Shown here: positions 1 through 6,243 of the stretch, piece by piece
Layout of the letters: the number at the start of each line of letters is the position of its first letter
Numbering within the stretch: position 1 is the first letter of the stretch
Origin: an uncultured Parabacteroides sp.
GTDB lineage: Bacteria; Bacteroidota; Bacteroidia; Bacteroidales; Tannerellaceae
Direction: 5' to 3'
NCBI GenBank assembly: GCA_900552415.1
Contig: USAD01000081.1
Coordinates: 1 to 10,127 of the forward strand
DNA length: 10,127 bases
The notes under the pieces: generated by a model
What the model was told of the DNA's origin: nothing
Databases searched by the model: none
The model's input: only the letters and a program-made list of their open reading frames with translations
Program-made: the position numbers and the translations under genes

Positions 1-511
1 CGTCCGTCCCGAAGCCCTCGGGGGTGAGTGTCACCGTCAGCTTGCTCAGCTTGTGGCTGAAGGTGATAGCCAAGGTAGGGTCATCTACATTCCCCGCGGC
101 ATAGAGCAGGTCGGAACCTTGCAGGTCGTTCGTCGCTTGGTTCGCGTCTACGGTAAAGGTCAGGCTCTCGCCCGTATGCCCCTTTACGTAGGGCGCGTAA
201 GCGAAGTAGGTCTGCTCGCTGCCTTGGTAGAGCACCTCATTGGCAAGTGTCCAAACGCTCTCGCCCTCCAGCTTGGAGACCTCGATATTCTCGCCCCCGT
301 AGTTACTGGTATAGCTATCATCCTTATCCTTGATGTAGAGGCCGAAGTTATCAAGGTTGTCCTTCGTATTCTCCGCCCGGGTAGTCATGATGCCCTCCAC
401 GCTGGCGGTCACTTGGATGGGGGTATCGATGCCAAGGCCCTCGCCCACCTCGTTCGTGCAGCTTGCCAGCAGCGCCGCGCAAGCCGCCATAAGTCCTATT
501 GTCTGTCTCAT
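1..511 (-). CDS. Fimbrillin-like (Mfa-like) lipoprotein, C-terminus cut off by left edge
   Basis: This is a predicted surface lipoprotein of the fimbrillin/Mfa-like family, a building block of Bacteroidetes type V pili. The visible 170 residues start at the ATG ending at 511. They open with a short signal peptide ending in the lipobox LLASC (C18). A TTRAE motif at residues 43-47 resembles the conserved arginine region where fimbrillin precursors are cut during assembly. Further on come a GLYIKD strand (57-62), a tyrosine-rich stretch reading TYFAYAPY, and a DLLYA...ITFSHKLSKLTVTLTP block near the truncated end, which is the family's most recognisable segment. The reading frame is open to base 1, so the C-terminal half is outside the window. 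It starts 14 bases after the stop of the lipoprotein gene at 526-1689, with an A-rich leader (AAAGAA) and no Shine-Dalgarno, so the two are probably co-transcribed. Family assignment is firm; whether it is a stalk or tip subunit cannot be told. Confidence 0.85.
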   Translation of the reverse strand, partial: MRQTIGLMAACAALLASCTNEVGEGLGIDTPIQVTASVEGIMTTRAENTKDNLDNFGLYIKDKDDSYTSNYGGENIEVSKLEGESVWTLANEVLYQGSEQTYFAYAPYVKGHTGESLTFTVDANQATNDLQGSDLLYAAGNVDDPTLAITFSHKLSKLTVTLTPEGFGTD

Positions 512-525
512 ATCTGTTCTTTTTA

Positions 526-1689
526 TTATGGATTCTCGTTATTGATTGGTTTAGCCTCGCCCGTGATGTCGTTGCCGTCCCCTTCTACCCAGTCGCCAAC
601 CTCGACATCGATGTTACCCACCGGCACGTCCGGATCAGGGTCGGGATCGGGATCCGGCTCCGGTTCGGGTTCGGGTTCCGGCTCGGGGGCGGGCGTATCG
701 GGGTTGTCCGGTTCGTCGGGCTCATCCGGCTCATCGGGTTCGTCCGGCTCATCGGGTTTCGCCGTGTCGAGCGTGTTTCGCAGGGCGATCGGCTCCAGGC
801 CCTCCAGCCGGCCCGTCAGGTCGGAGCGGAAAGTGAGCGTCCGCCCGTCCGCCAGGGTGACGGACACCTCCAGCCGCTGCGCCCCGTCGGGGTTGGCGCC
901 AAAGGTCGCGAGGCGCATCACGAGGCCCTTGCCCCCGGCGATGGTATCGATGGCCAGCGCCACCGTGCCGCTGTCTACGGGCAGGCCGTCCGGCAGGGTG
1001 ATGGCGGCGGTCATCCCGCTCAGGGTGGCGTTCGCCTCAGCGACCCGCGCCAGCTCACTAAAGTCCAGCCTCAAGGTGATGGGGACCACCAAGCGGCGCA
1101 TCGCCAGCGTCACCCGTGCCGTGTCGCCCGCCGCCACCGCCACGGTGCTGTCCGCGGCGAAGAGGTAGCCCGGCAGGGCGGTCAGCAGCCCCTCCGCCGT
1201 CCGGTCGATCGAGGCTATAGAATCTGTTATGGTGATGCCCTCCGGCTCGTTGTAGGCGACGAGGGCATAAGGCCCCGCGGAGAGGGAATCCCTATACCTA
1301 TATATATTACGCGCGTCGGCGGTGTGCCGCTCCGCCCCGATCCAAAGGCTGTAGGCCGCGGGGATGGTGTTCTCGTCCAGCGCCTCCCGCCAGTCGGCCG
1401 TGATGGCGAGCGTCCTCACCCGCGAGGTATCGCCGGGTGTCGGCTCCGGTTCCGGCTTCGGATCGGGTTCGGGCGTCGGCACGACAGGCGTGTCGCGCAG
1501 GGGCTCATCGTCCCCGCAAGCGGTCAGTCCCACGGACAATCCCGCCGCCACCACGAGGCAGAGCAGGATATACAGGAGCCTATGTGTACTAATAAATGTT
1601 AATAGGGGGGGGTAAAACCAGGTCTCAGGCACCACCGGGCGGTCGTGTCGCTCTCCTGGCTTGTGAGATGTTATCTTCTTCTGCTTCAT
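526..1689 (-). CDS. GC-rich fimbria-associated lipoprotein with acidic Pro-rich repeats (FimB/Mfa2- or DUF5119-like)
   Basis: This is a predicted surface lipoprotein, first gene of the fimbrial pair. From the ATG at 1689 it has 387 residues; an in-frame TTG at 1722 would add 11. A hydrophobic segment (about residues 38-57) ends in the lipobox LTAC with C58, followed by GDDE, an acidic start resembling the Bacteroidetes signal for lipoprotein export to the cell surface. Then come a Pro/Glu/Asp linker (about 60-90), a beta-rich domain (about 91-305, with RVRTLAITADW, AGPYALVAYNE and LEVSVTLADGRTLTF), five PDE triplets (about 312-328), a run of EP then DP pairs (about 334-353) and a conserved-looking tail with VEVGDW. 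The TADW and AYNE motifs suggest the FimB/Mfa2 or DUF5119 group, but I am not certain which. Unusual points: about 37 residues precede the signal peptide, an 8-base C tract lies in that extension, and GC content is very high. Confidence 0.75.
   Translation of the reverse strand: MKQKKITSHKPGERHDRPVVPETWFYPPLLTFISTHRLLYILLCLVVAAGLSVGLTACGDDEPLRDTPVVPTPEPDPKPEPEPTPGDTSRVRTLAITADWREALDENTIPAAYSLWIGAERHTADARNIYRYRDSLSAGPYALVAYNEPEGITITDSIASIDRTAEGLLTALPGYLFAADSTVAVAAGDTARVTLAMRRLVVPITLRLDFSELARVAEANATLSGMTAAITLPDGLPVDSGTVALAIDTIAGGKGLVMRLATFGANPDGAQRLEVSVTLADGRTLTFRSDLTGRLEGLEPIALRNTLDTAKPDEPDEPDEPDEPDEPDNPDTPAPEPEPEPEPEPDPDPDPDPDVPVGNIDVEVGDWVEGDGNDITGEAKPINNENP
631..756 (-). repeat. Tandem 6-bp and 9-bp repeats encoding (EP/DP)n and (PDE)n
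   Basis: Two adjacent in-frame tandem repeats lie inside the lipoprotein gene. From about 631 to 690 a 6-base unit (plus strand, variants of TCGGGT and TCCGGC) encodes alternating Glu-Pro then Asp-Pro pairs. From about 704 to 756 a 9-base unit (variants of TCATCCGGC and TCGTCGGGC) encodes Pro-Asp-Glu triplets. Unit lengths are multiples of three, so copy-number changes would alter the length of the stalk without breaking the frame. The protein is expected to be a stiff, strongly negative spacer between the folded domain and the last 34 residues. Confidence 0.85.
1605..1612 (-). repeat. Homopolymer tract (8 G on plus, 8 C in the coding strand)
   Basis: Eight consecutive G on the plus strand are read as TAC CCC CCC CTA in the minus-strand lipoprotein gene, between its start codon and its signal peptide. 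With eight C the frame is open. With seven C the next codons become TAT TAA, and with nine C the frame reaches TAG five codons on. Loss or gain of one base would therefore end translation before the signal peptide. No ATG lies between the tract and the lipobox that could rescue export. Confidence 0.8.
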
Positions 1690-1873
1690 ATCCTTACGAG
1701 AATACGGCGTGAAAGTACGCAAAAGAATTCATATAGGCAAGGGTTTAGGGGAATATTTAAGGCCCCTCCGTCAACTCCCTCAACCCTTCGGGCAGATCCC
1801 CTTTTTTACCCCCTCAGCCGCCTCTTTTGTCAAAAAATAGGGCCAGGTTTCTCTGGGGATCAGGGAAAAGCAT

Positions 1874-1881
1874 TAACTTTA
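1874..1881 (+). promoter_or_regulatory. Possible -7 element for the anti-sigma module
   Basis: TAACTTTA at 1874-1881 matches seven of eight bases of the Bacteroidetes -7 consensus TAnnTTTG. It ends about 20 bases before the ATG at 1901, as expected for a short leader. The -33 partner is poor: TTTC at 1848-1851 lies 22 bases upstream. The call rests on the -7 match and position only. Confidence 0.3.
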
Positions 1882-1900
1882 AGCCCAAATTCACTGTATT

Positions 1901-2323
1901 ATGGAGAAAAGAGTACGCTTGAGAAATGATATTCAAGAATTGGAAACGATGAATCGTTTCTTGGAAGAATGTGCCGTTGATTTAGGTTTGCCCGCTTCTT
2001 TCATGATAAACCTTTGCCTTGTGTTGGAGGAGGCTGTTTCGAATATCATCTTTTATGCGTATGATAAGAACCAACTGATAGAGGATGCGGTTATCATTTC
2101 TCTGAGATTTAATGGCGCGGATTTGATAATCCGTGTGGAAGATCATGGTAAACCTTTTGATCCTACAGCCCAATTGGATCCAGACATCACGTTGTCAGCA
2201 GAGGAAAGGCCGATCGGTGGATTAGGGATTTTCTTGATCAAGAATATTATGGATGAGGTTTCTTATTCTCGAGAAGAGGGAAGAAATATCCTTTTGATGT
2301 CTAAATGTTTTTCGGGGAAGTAG
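1901..2323 (+). CDS. RsbW-like anti-sigma factor serine kinase (HATPase_c_2)
   Basis: This cytoplasmic ATP-binding regulator of the RsbW/SpoIIAB type binds a target regulator and phosphorylates its STAS-domain antagonist. The 140 residues are full length for the family and contain only the GHKL ATPase fold. The N-box is LVLEEAVSNIIFYAY, with the likely catalytic E44 and the magnesium-binding N48. The G1 box is VEDHGKPFDP, with D81 and G83. The G2 box is IGGLGIFLIKNIMD at 105-118, where the glycine-rich lid IGGLG is intact. All three boxes being present argues for an active kinase. The STAS antagonist follows 22 bases downstream on the same strand, so the pair is an operon. No sigma factor or PP2C phosphatase is encoded nearby, so the target is unknown; Bacteroidales also lack a classical SigB. 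The ATG is preceded by an A/T-rich leader, not a Shine-Dalgarno. Confidence 0.88.
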   Translation: MEKRVRLRNDIQELETMNRFLEECAVDLGLPASFMINLCLVLEEAVSNIIFYAYDKNQLIEDAVIISLRFNGADLIIRVEDHGKPFDPTAQLDPDITLSAEERPIGGLGIFLIKNIMDEVSYSREEGRNILLMSKCFSGK

Positions 2324-2345
2324 ATAATATTAAAATTGTATAAAT

Positions 2346-2648
2346 ATGGAGATCAGTGTAAAGAAGGTAAATGAGGAGACGGTGATTGCCGTTAAAGGCC
2401 GATTGGATACCAATAGTAGTCCTGAGTTTGAGAAGGCGATTGTTCCGATCTTGAACAGTGATGAGAAATCTTTTCAGATTGATTGTTCGGGTTTGGAATA
2501 TATAAGTAGTTCTGGTTTGAGACTTTTTTTGATGGCTCAAAAAACGGTGATCGCTAAGAAAGGTTCTTTACGTCTTACCGGCTTGAAACCAGAAATTCAG
2601 GAAATTTTCAATATTACTGGATTTAGTGCGATTTTCAAAATAGAGTAA
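2346..2648 (+). CDS. STAS-domain anti-sigma factor antagonist (RsbV/SpoIIAA-like)
   Basis: This small cytoplasmic STAS protein of 100 residues is the expected partner and substrate of the kinase encoded just upstream. It has the typical layout: a first beta hairpin with VIAVKGRLDT (13-22), a helix starting at SSPEFEKAI, then the core motif IDCSGLEYISSSGLRLFL (45-62). The serines at 54-56 directly before G57 occupy the phosphorylation site of SpoIIAA and RsbV, so the switch residue is present. The C-terminal part, LRLTGLKPEIQEIFNITGF, is the conserved last helix region. In the partner-switching model the unphosphorylated form sequesters the kinase and frees its target, while the phosphorylated form releases the kinase. 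The gene order here, kinase then antagonist, is the reverse of the classical rsbV-rsbW order. Length and motifs are complete, and the gene ends just before a strong terminator. Confidence 0.88.
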   Translation: MEISVKKVNEETVIAVKGRLDTNSSPEFEKAIVPILNSDEKSFQIDCSGLEYISSSGLRLFLMAQKTVIAKKGSLRLTGLKPEIQEIFNITGFSAIFKIE

Positions 2649-2663
2649 TTAAGTTGACTTAAT
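2648..2663. repeat. Short perfect palindrome after the STAS gene stop codon
   Basis: ATTAAGT-TG-ACTTAAT forms two 7-base inverted arms around a 2-base centre, starting on the last base of the stop codon. The centre is too short for an RNA hairpin loop, so if meaningful it is more like a protein-binding site. It could also be chance in A/T-rich sequence. Confidence 0.3.
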
Positions 2664-2667
2664 GTAA

Positions 2668-2712
2668 AGGGCGGCATACGGTTGAACAAGACTGTATGCC
2701 GCCCTATTTTTT
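2668..2712 (+). terminator. Strong intrinsic terminator, shared by convergent genes
   Basis: Arms at 2668-2682 and 2691-2705 pair over 15 bases, with a single G-U wobble in the plus-strand RNA. The loop is 8 bases (TGAACAAG), and a run of six T follows at 2707-2712. It ends transcription of the anti-sigma module. The convergent lipoprotein gene stops at 2714, directly beyond it. Read from the minus strand, the same stem is followed only by a weak TTTACATT, so it probably also serves that gene, less efficiently. Confidence 0.92.
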
Positions 2713-2713
2713 G

Positions 2714-3634
2714 TTATTCGGGTAACGGTTGTTCATCTACCTTTTCCCAAAGTCCGTTGTTCCAAATTTGGATGTTGAATGTCTCGTCGGAGTTTTGGGG
2801 AGTATAAAGAGTTCCTTTATATCGGGTAATACGATTGGCTATGGGCGATATCTCTTCTACCAGTCGTTCTCGAAGAATTTCCCCTTGTTGATCATAAGAG
2901 ATCAGATGTGCGGTAAGCATAGATCCTGGGTTGGTAATAAAGGTCAGGAAACCATGTGTTGTCTCAGTAGTGCCCCGTTCTTCGGAGGTGAAGGTATGAT
3001 CGTAGATGAGTGGATAATCATCTGTAAGGCCATAACCGGTTGTCAGGTCCAGCTTGTCCGCGGGCGACGTGATGGTCATCTTGAAATTCTTGCCATCGGC
3101 AGGAACAGGATCTGTCGCTTGAAACTCGATCTTGCCCACGACTCTTTGCAGGGTGATCTCTTCCGTGATTTCGTTGCCTGGGCTGACAGTTAGAGTCTTG
3201 TAATGATGGAATGTGTCTGAAATATCCTGGAATTGGGCGATTTGGCCTTCTATAGTCATGTCCTTTGAGGAATGAGCGATAAAGCAGAGGTTGTAATTAC
3301 CAGCGGGTAACGTATCATACACTATTCCAAAATCCAAATCATCTGTTTGGTAAGTGATTTGTTTGAGTAGTTGATTATCCTCATCCGCAAGAAAAACCAA
3401 ATAATCGATTCGGTTATACAAGTCGTTTCCGTTGTTACGTGTTTCGATCGGCTCTTGGATGTTTAAAGGTGGGGCCGCCTTGGTCTCAATAAAAGGTAAT
3501 ATTTCCTTACTCATACTGATAGTGTACTTGACAGGAAAACCGGATTTGTCATTTTGGAAAGATTCATTCTCCAACTTAGCGCAGCCAGTAAGCGCGTAAA
3601 GGCCAATAAGGCCACCTAATACATACTTTTTCAT
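2714..3634 (-). CDS. FimB/Mfa2-like lipoprotein
   Basis: This is a predicted envelope lipoprotein of 306 residues with a fimbrial-accessory type of fold. The signal peptide MKKYVLGGLIGLYALTGC has a clean lipobox (LTGC, C18). The mature part is beta-rich. It includes a YNRIDYLVFLADEDNQ segment, the turn DTLPAGNYNLCFIAH (an arrangement typical of the FimB/Mfa2 group, where a hydrophobic strand follows a PAGxY turn), EITLQRVVGKIEFQ, and a final NRITRYKGTLYTP strand followed by FNIQIWNNGLWE. I place it near the FimB/Mfa2-like or fimbrillin-like lipoproteins on this pattern; it is not a confident named match. It stands alone, transcribed away from the peptidase gene, and its base composition is ordinary, unlike the GC-rich fimbrial pair at the left. 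The ATG at 3634 fits both the signal peptide and the promoter at 3667-3697. Confidence 0.75.
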   Translation of the reverse strand: MKKYVLGGLIGLYALTGCAKLENESFQNDKSGFPVKYTISMSKEILPFIETKAAPPLNIQEPIETRNNGNDLYNRIDYLVFLADEDNQLLKQITYQTDDLDFGIVYDTLPAGNYNLCFIAHSSKDMTIEGQIAQFQDISDTFHHYKTLTVSPGNEITEEITLQRVVGKIEFQATDPVPADGKNFKMTITSPADKLDLTTGYGLTDDYPLIYDHTFTSEERGTTETTHGFLTFITNPGSMLTAHLISYDQQGEILRERLVEEISPIANRITRYKGTLYTPQNSDETFNIQIWNNGLWEKVDEQPLPE

Positions 3635-3655
3635 AGTTGAGATTTTATTGAATTA

Positions 3656-3681
3656 GTAATATGTCCCAAAGGTAATATGTC
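3656..3681. repeat. Direct repeat GTAATATGTC overlapping the promoter
   Basis: GTAATATGTC occurs at 3656-3665 and again at 3672-3681, a spacing of 16 bases start to start. The two copies bracket and overlap the -7 element and the expected start site of the lipoprotein gene. This placement suits a repressor or activator binding as a tandem dimer, but no regulator is identified. Confidence 0.5.
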
Positions 3682-3697
3682 GAATCTATTTCCCAAA
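3667..3697 (-). promoter_or_regulatory. Consensus Bacteroidetes promoter for the FimB-like lipoprotein
   Basis: On the minus strand, TTTG (3694-3697) is followed by exactly 19 bases and then TACCTTTG (3667-3674), a perfect match to TTTG-N19-TAnnTTTG. Transcription would start near 3660, giving a leader of about 25 bases before the ATG at 3634. A 10-base direct repeat overlaps the -7 element. Confidence 0.8.
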
Positions 3698-3790
3698 CTT
3701 TTTCATGATTATTTTCTCATGTTAGATTGTTTTTATGGAAGATGAATGGTTTTTCGGTTGAAAATCGGTCATGGGGAAATTTTTAATTTG

Positions 3791-3824
3791 TTTGGCAGTA
3801 ATAGATGAAAAAACAATATATTTG
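3791..3824 (+). promoter_or_regulatory. Promoter for the dipeptidyl peptidase gene
   Basis: TATATTTG at 3817-3824 is a perfect -7 element (TAnnTTTG). A TTTG lies at 3791-3794, 22 bases upstream, slightly longer than the usual 19-21. Transcription would begin near 3831, leaving a leader of about 12 bases to the ATG at 3843 or about 24 to the in-frame ATG at 3855. Confidence 0.65.
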
Positions 3825-3842
3825 TCCGAAAAACTTAAATAA

Positions 3843-6161
3843 ATGCTATTATCCATGAATTTGAAAAAACTTATACTGCCGGTCGTTTGTTTTTGCCTGA
3901 CCGGAAACTTTACTTGGGGGCAGATTATGCCGTGGGAGAATCGGACAGAGCTTGACGGTGATCCTTTTGCCGAAAATACTACCATGAAAAATGGAAGCCA
4001 TTTAAATTTGGAAGATGTCGTTTCGGGCAATTTGATACGAACAAAAGGCTTTGGAGCCATGAGTTGGTTGAAGGATGGTGAGCGTTACAGCCGTTTAGAG
4101 CCCAATGAGAAGACAGGTGGTATGGATGTGGTCGCTTATCAAGCGAAGGATAATAAGCGTGAGGTGATTATTCCCGCTTCAATGCTGATGGATAAGGAGA
4201 CTGGTAAACCAATCTCGGTTCGCAGTCTTTATTGGAGTGCGGATAATGAGAAGGTTTTAGTTTATGCTAATACTCGGCGTGTCTGGCGTTACGATACAAG
4301 AGGTGATTATTGGGTCTTGAGCCTTGCTAATGGAGAGTTTAGGCAATTAGGCAAAGGATTGCCCGAGTCCTCTTTAATGTTCGCTAAGTTTTCTCCTGAT
4401 GGAAACCGGGTCGCTTATGTGTCCGGTAACAATATTTATGTCGAGGAGATTGCCTCTGGAAAGAGGATTCCTTTAACGACAGATGGAAACCAATATATCG
4501 TGAATGGAACGTTTGATTGGGTCTATGAGGAGGAATTTTCTTGTCGGGATGGTTTCCGTTGGAGTCCGGATGGTCAGTTTATTGCCTATTGGCAAAGTGA
4601 TACGAGAGGCACGGGTGTGTTTGACATTATTAATAATGTAGATTCAATTTATCCGACTATTATGCATTTCCCTTATCCGAAGGCCGGAAGTACTAACTCG
4701 GCGGTTAAGGTGGGATATGTTTCCGCTTCTGGAGGTACGACTACTTGGATCTCGATTCCAGGTGATCCTCGTAACAATTATATTCCAAGAATGGATTTCA
4801 TTCCGGAAAGTAATGAGTTGTTTATTCAGCAGATGAACCGTCAGCAAAATACGAATAAGGTTTGGATTGCCCGGATTGGAGATTCAACTCCCCGGAATAT
4901 TTTTACGGATACTGATGCCGCTTGGTTGGATACGAACGATCATGTCCAATGGTTGAAGAATAATTCGTGGTTCACATGGGAAAGTGAGCGTGACGGTTGG
5001 CGTCACCTTTATCGGGTAAGTCGTGATGGCAAGAAAATCGAGGCAATTACGAAAGGTGAATTTGATTATATCTCGCCAGTAGGAACCGATCTTCAGAAAG
5101 GCTGGGCCTATTTTATCGCTTCACCTGAAAATTACACACAACGTTATCTTTATCGTGCCAAATTGTTTGGAGATGGGACAGTTGAGCGACTTAGTCCGGC
5201 AGATCAAGTTGGACAGCATCGTTATGATATGTCGCCTACGGGAAAATGGGCGGTTCATACCTTTAGTAACGCAAGAACACCATCTGTGATTGATATGGTC
5301 TCTTTCCCGAAACATCAATCGGTTCGTATCCTGGAGGACAACCATGAGGCTCGTGAGCGATATGCCTCTTTGGGTTTAAATCCTAAAGAATTTGTAAAGG
5401 TGACTTCCGGTGACTTGGAACTGGACGCCTGGATGATTAAACCAGTTAATTTTGATTCGACGAAAAAGTATCCGGTAATCGTTGAGGTTTATGGTGAGCC
5501 GGCTAGCTCGACTGTTCAGGATGTATGGGGCGGTGGTGATTTGTGGAACCAATATTTGGCGAATCTGGGATATATTGTTGTTAGTATAGACAATCGGGGA
5601 GCCAATGCGCCCCGTGGAAGAGAGTGGCGGAAATGTATTTATGGTGAGGTCGGTACATTCGCTTCTGAAGATCAGGCTCGTGGCATTCAAGATATGGCTC
5701 GTCGGTATTCGTTTATTGATTCTGAACGTATTGGAATCACAGGTTGGAGTGGAGGCGGAAGCCAGACTCTTAACTCAATGTTCCGTTATCCGGACGTGTT
5801 CCATACAGGAATAGCGGTTGCGTTTGTTGCGGATCAAAGAACTTATGATACCATTTATCAGGAGCGTTATATGAATACGCCACAGGAGAATCCTGACGGC
5901 TATCGAAAGGGGTCACCTATCAGTTATGTTTCTGGATTGAAAGGGAATTTGCTTCTGATTCATGGAACAGGTGATGATAATGTTCATTATCAGAATTGTG
6001 AGATGCTGATCAATGAGCTTGTGAAGAATGGTAAGATGTTCAGTTTGATGAGCTATCCGATGCGGAGTCATGGCATATTTGAGCGTCCAGGTACGACTTT
6101 GCATTTACGTATGACGATGGCGAAATATTGGCTTGAGCATCTTCCCGCTGGCGGAAAATAG
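3843..6161 (+). CDS. Dipeptidyl peptidase IV (S9B family serine peptidase)
   Basis: This exported serine peptidase removes Xaa-Pro or Xaa-Ala dipeptides from peptide N-termini. It has 772 residues, the usual length. A signal peptide without a lipobox (about residues 5-26) indicates secretion to the periplasm or the outer-membrane face. The DPPIV_N beta-propeller follows, and its DWVYEEEF motif (225-232) carries the glutamates that hold the free amino end of the substrate in DPP IV. The alpha/beta hydrolase begins near 520 and holds the triad: S636 in GWSGGG, D711 in GTGDDNVH and H743 in RSHGIF. With the double-Glu motif and the triad both intact, this is DPP IV proper and not another S9 prolyl peptidase. 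In Bacteroidales such enzymes support peptide scavenging. The start may instead be the ATG at 3855, which gives a more typical signal peptide and leader. It appears to be monocistronic, with its own promoter and a separate promoter downstream. Confidence 0.93.
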   Translation: MLLSMNLKKLILPVVCFCLTGNFTWGQIMPWENRTELDGDPFAENTTMKNGSHLNLEDVVSGNLIRTKGFGAMSWLKDGERYSRLEPNEKTGGMDVVAYQAKDNKREVIIPASMLMDKETGKPISVRSLYWSADNEKVLVYANTRRVWRYDTRGDYWVLSLANGEFRQLGKGLPESSLMFAKFSPDGNRVAYVSGNNIYVEEIASGKRIPLTTDGNQYIVNGTFDWVYEEEFSCRDGFRWSPDGQFIAYWQSDTRGTGVFDIINNVDSIYPTIMHFPYPKAGSTNSAVKVGYVSASGGTTTWISIPGDPRNNYIPRMDFIPESNELFIQQMNRQQNTNKVWIARIGDSTPRNIFTDTDAAWLDTNDHVQWLKNNSWFTWESERDGWRHLYRVSRDGKKIEAITKGEFDYISPVGTDLQKGWAYFIASPENYTQRYLYRAKLFGDGTVERLSPADQVGQHRYDMSPTGKWAVHTFSNARTPSVIDMVSFPKHQSVRILEDNHEARERYASLGLNPKEFVKVTSGDLELDAWMIKPVNFDSTKKYPVIVEVYGEPASSTVQDVWGGGDLWNQYLANLGYIVVSIDNRGANAPRGREWRKCIYGEVGTFASEDQARGIQDMARRYSFIDSERIGITGWSGGGSQTLNSMFRYPDVFHTGIAVAFVADQRTYDTIYQERYMNTPQENPDGYRKGSPISYVSGLKGNLLLIHGTGDDNVHYQNCEMLINELVKNGKMFSLMSYPMRSHGIFERPGTTLHLRMTMAKYWLEHLPAGGK

Positions 6162-6179
6162 AGGGCTTTCTTCGAATCT

Positions 6180-6211
6180 GTTGTCCTGTCGGAAGATATT
6201 GTTTATATTTG
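6180..6211 (+). promoter_or_regulatory. Promoter for the oxidoreductase/TIM-barrel operon
   Basis: TATATTTG at 6204-6211 matches the -7 consensus perfectly. GTTG at 6180-6183, 20 bases upstream, matches three of four -33 bases. The predicted start near 6219 leaves a leader of about 25-37 bases to the ATG at 6244 or 6256. There is no convincing terminator between the peptidase stop and this promoter, so some read-through is possible. Confidence 0.65.
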
Positions 6212-6243
6212 TGGATATTTGGTAGTTTATTAACCTTAAAGCA

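Noticed and set aside
53..1602. Long open frames on the plus strand (53-1168 and 499-1602), with Gly/Ser repeats in the first.
   Set aside because: They are antisense to the two minus-strand lipoprotein genes. High GC removes stop codons, and the Gly-Ser runs are the complement of the Pro/Glu/Asp repeats. They have no recognisable domain or signal.
1795..1861. 7-base inverted repeat GATCCCC (1795-1801) and GGGGATC (1855-1861).
   Set aside because: Too short to exceed chance at this distance; it does not extend, and no recombination-site feature accompanies it.
3751..3764. Small hairpin TTTTC-GGTT-GAAAA in the divergent intergenic region.
   Set aside because: Five A/T-rich pairs only, with no position relative to either promoter that suggests function.
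6162..6180. Possible terminator after the peptidase gene.
   Set aside because: Only a four-base GAAA/TTTC pairing could be drawn and there is no T run, so no terminator is annotated.
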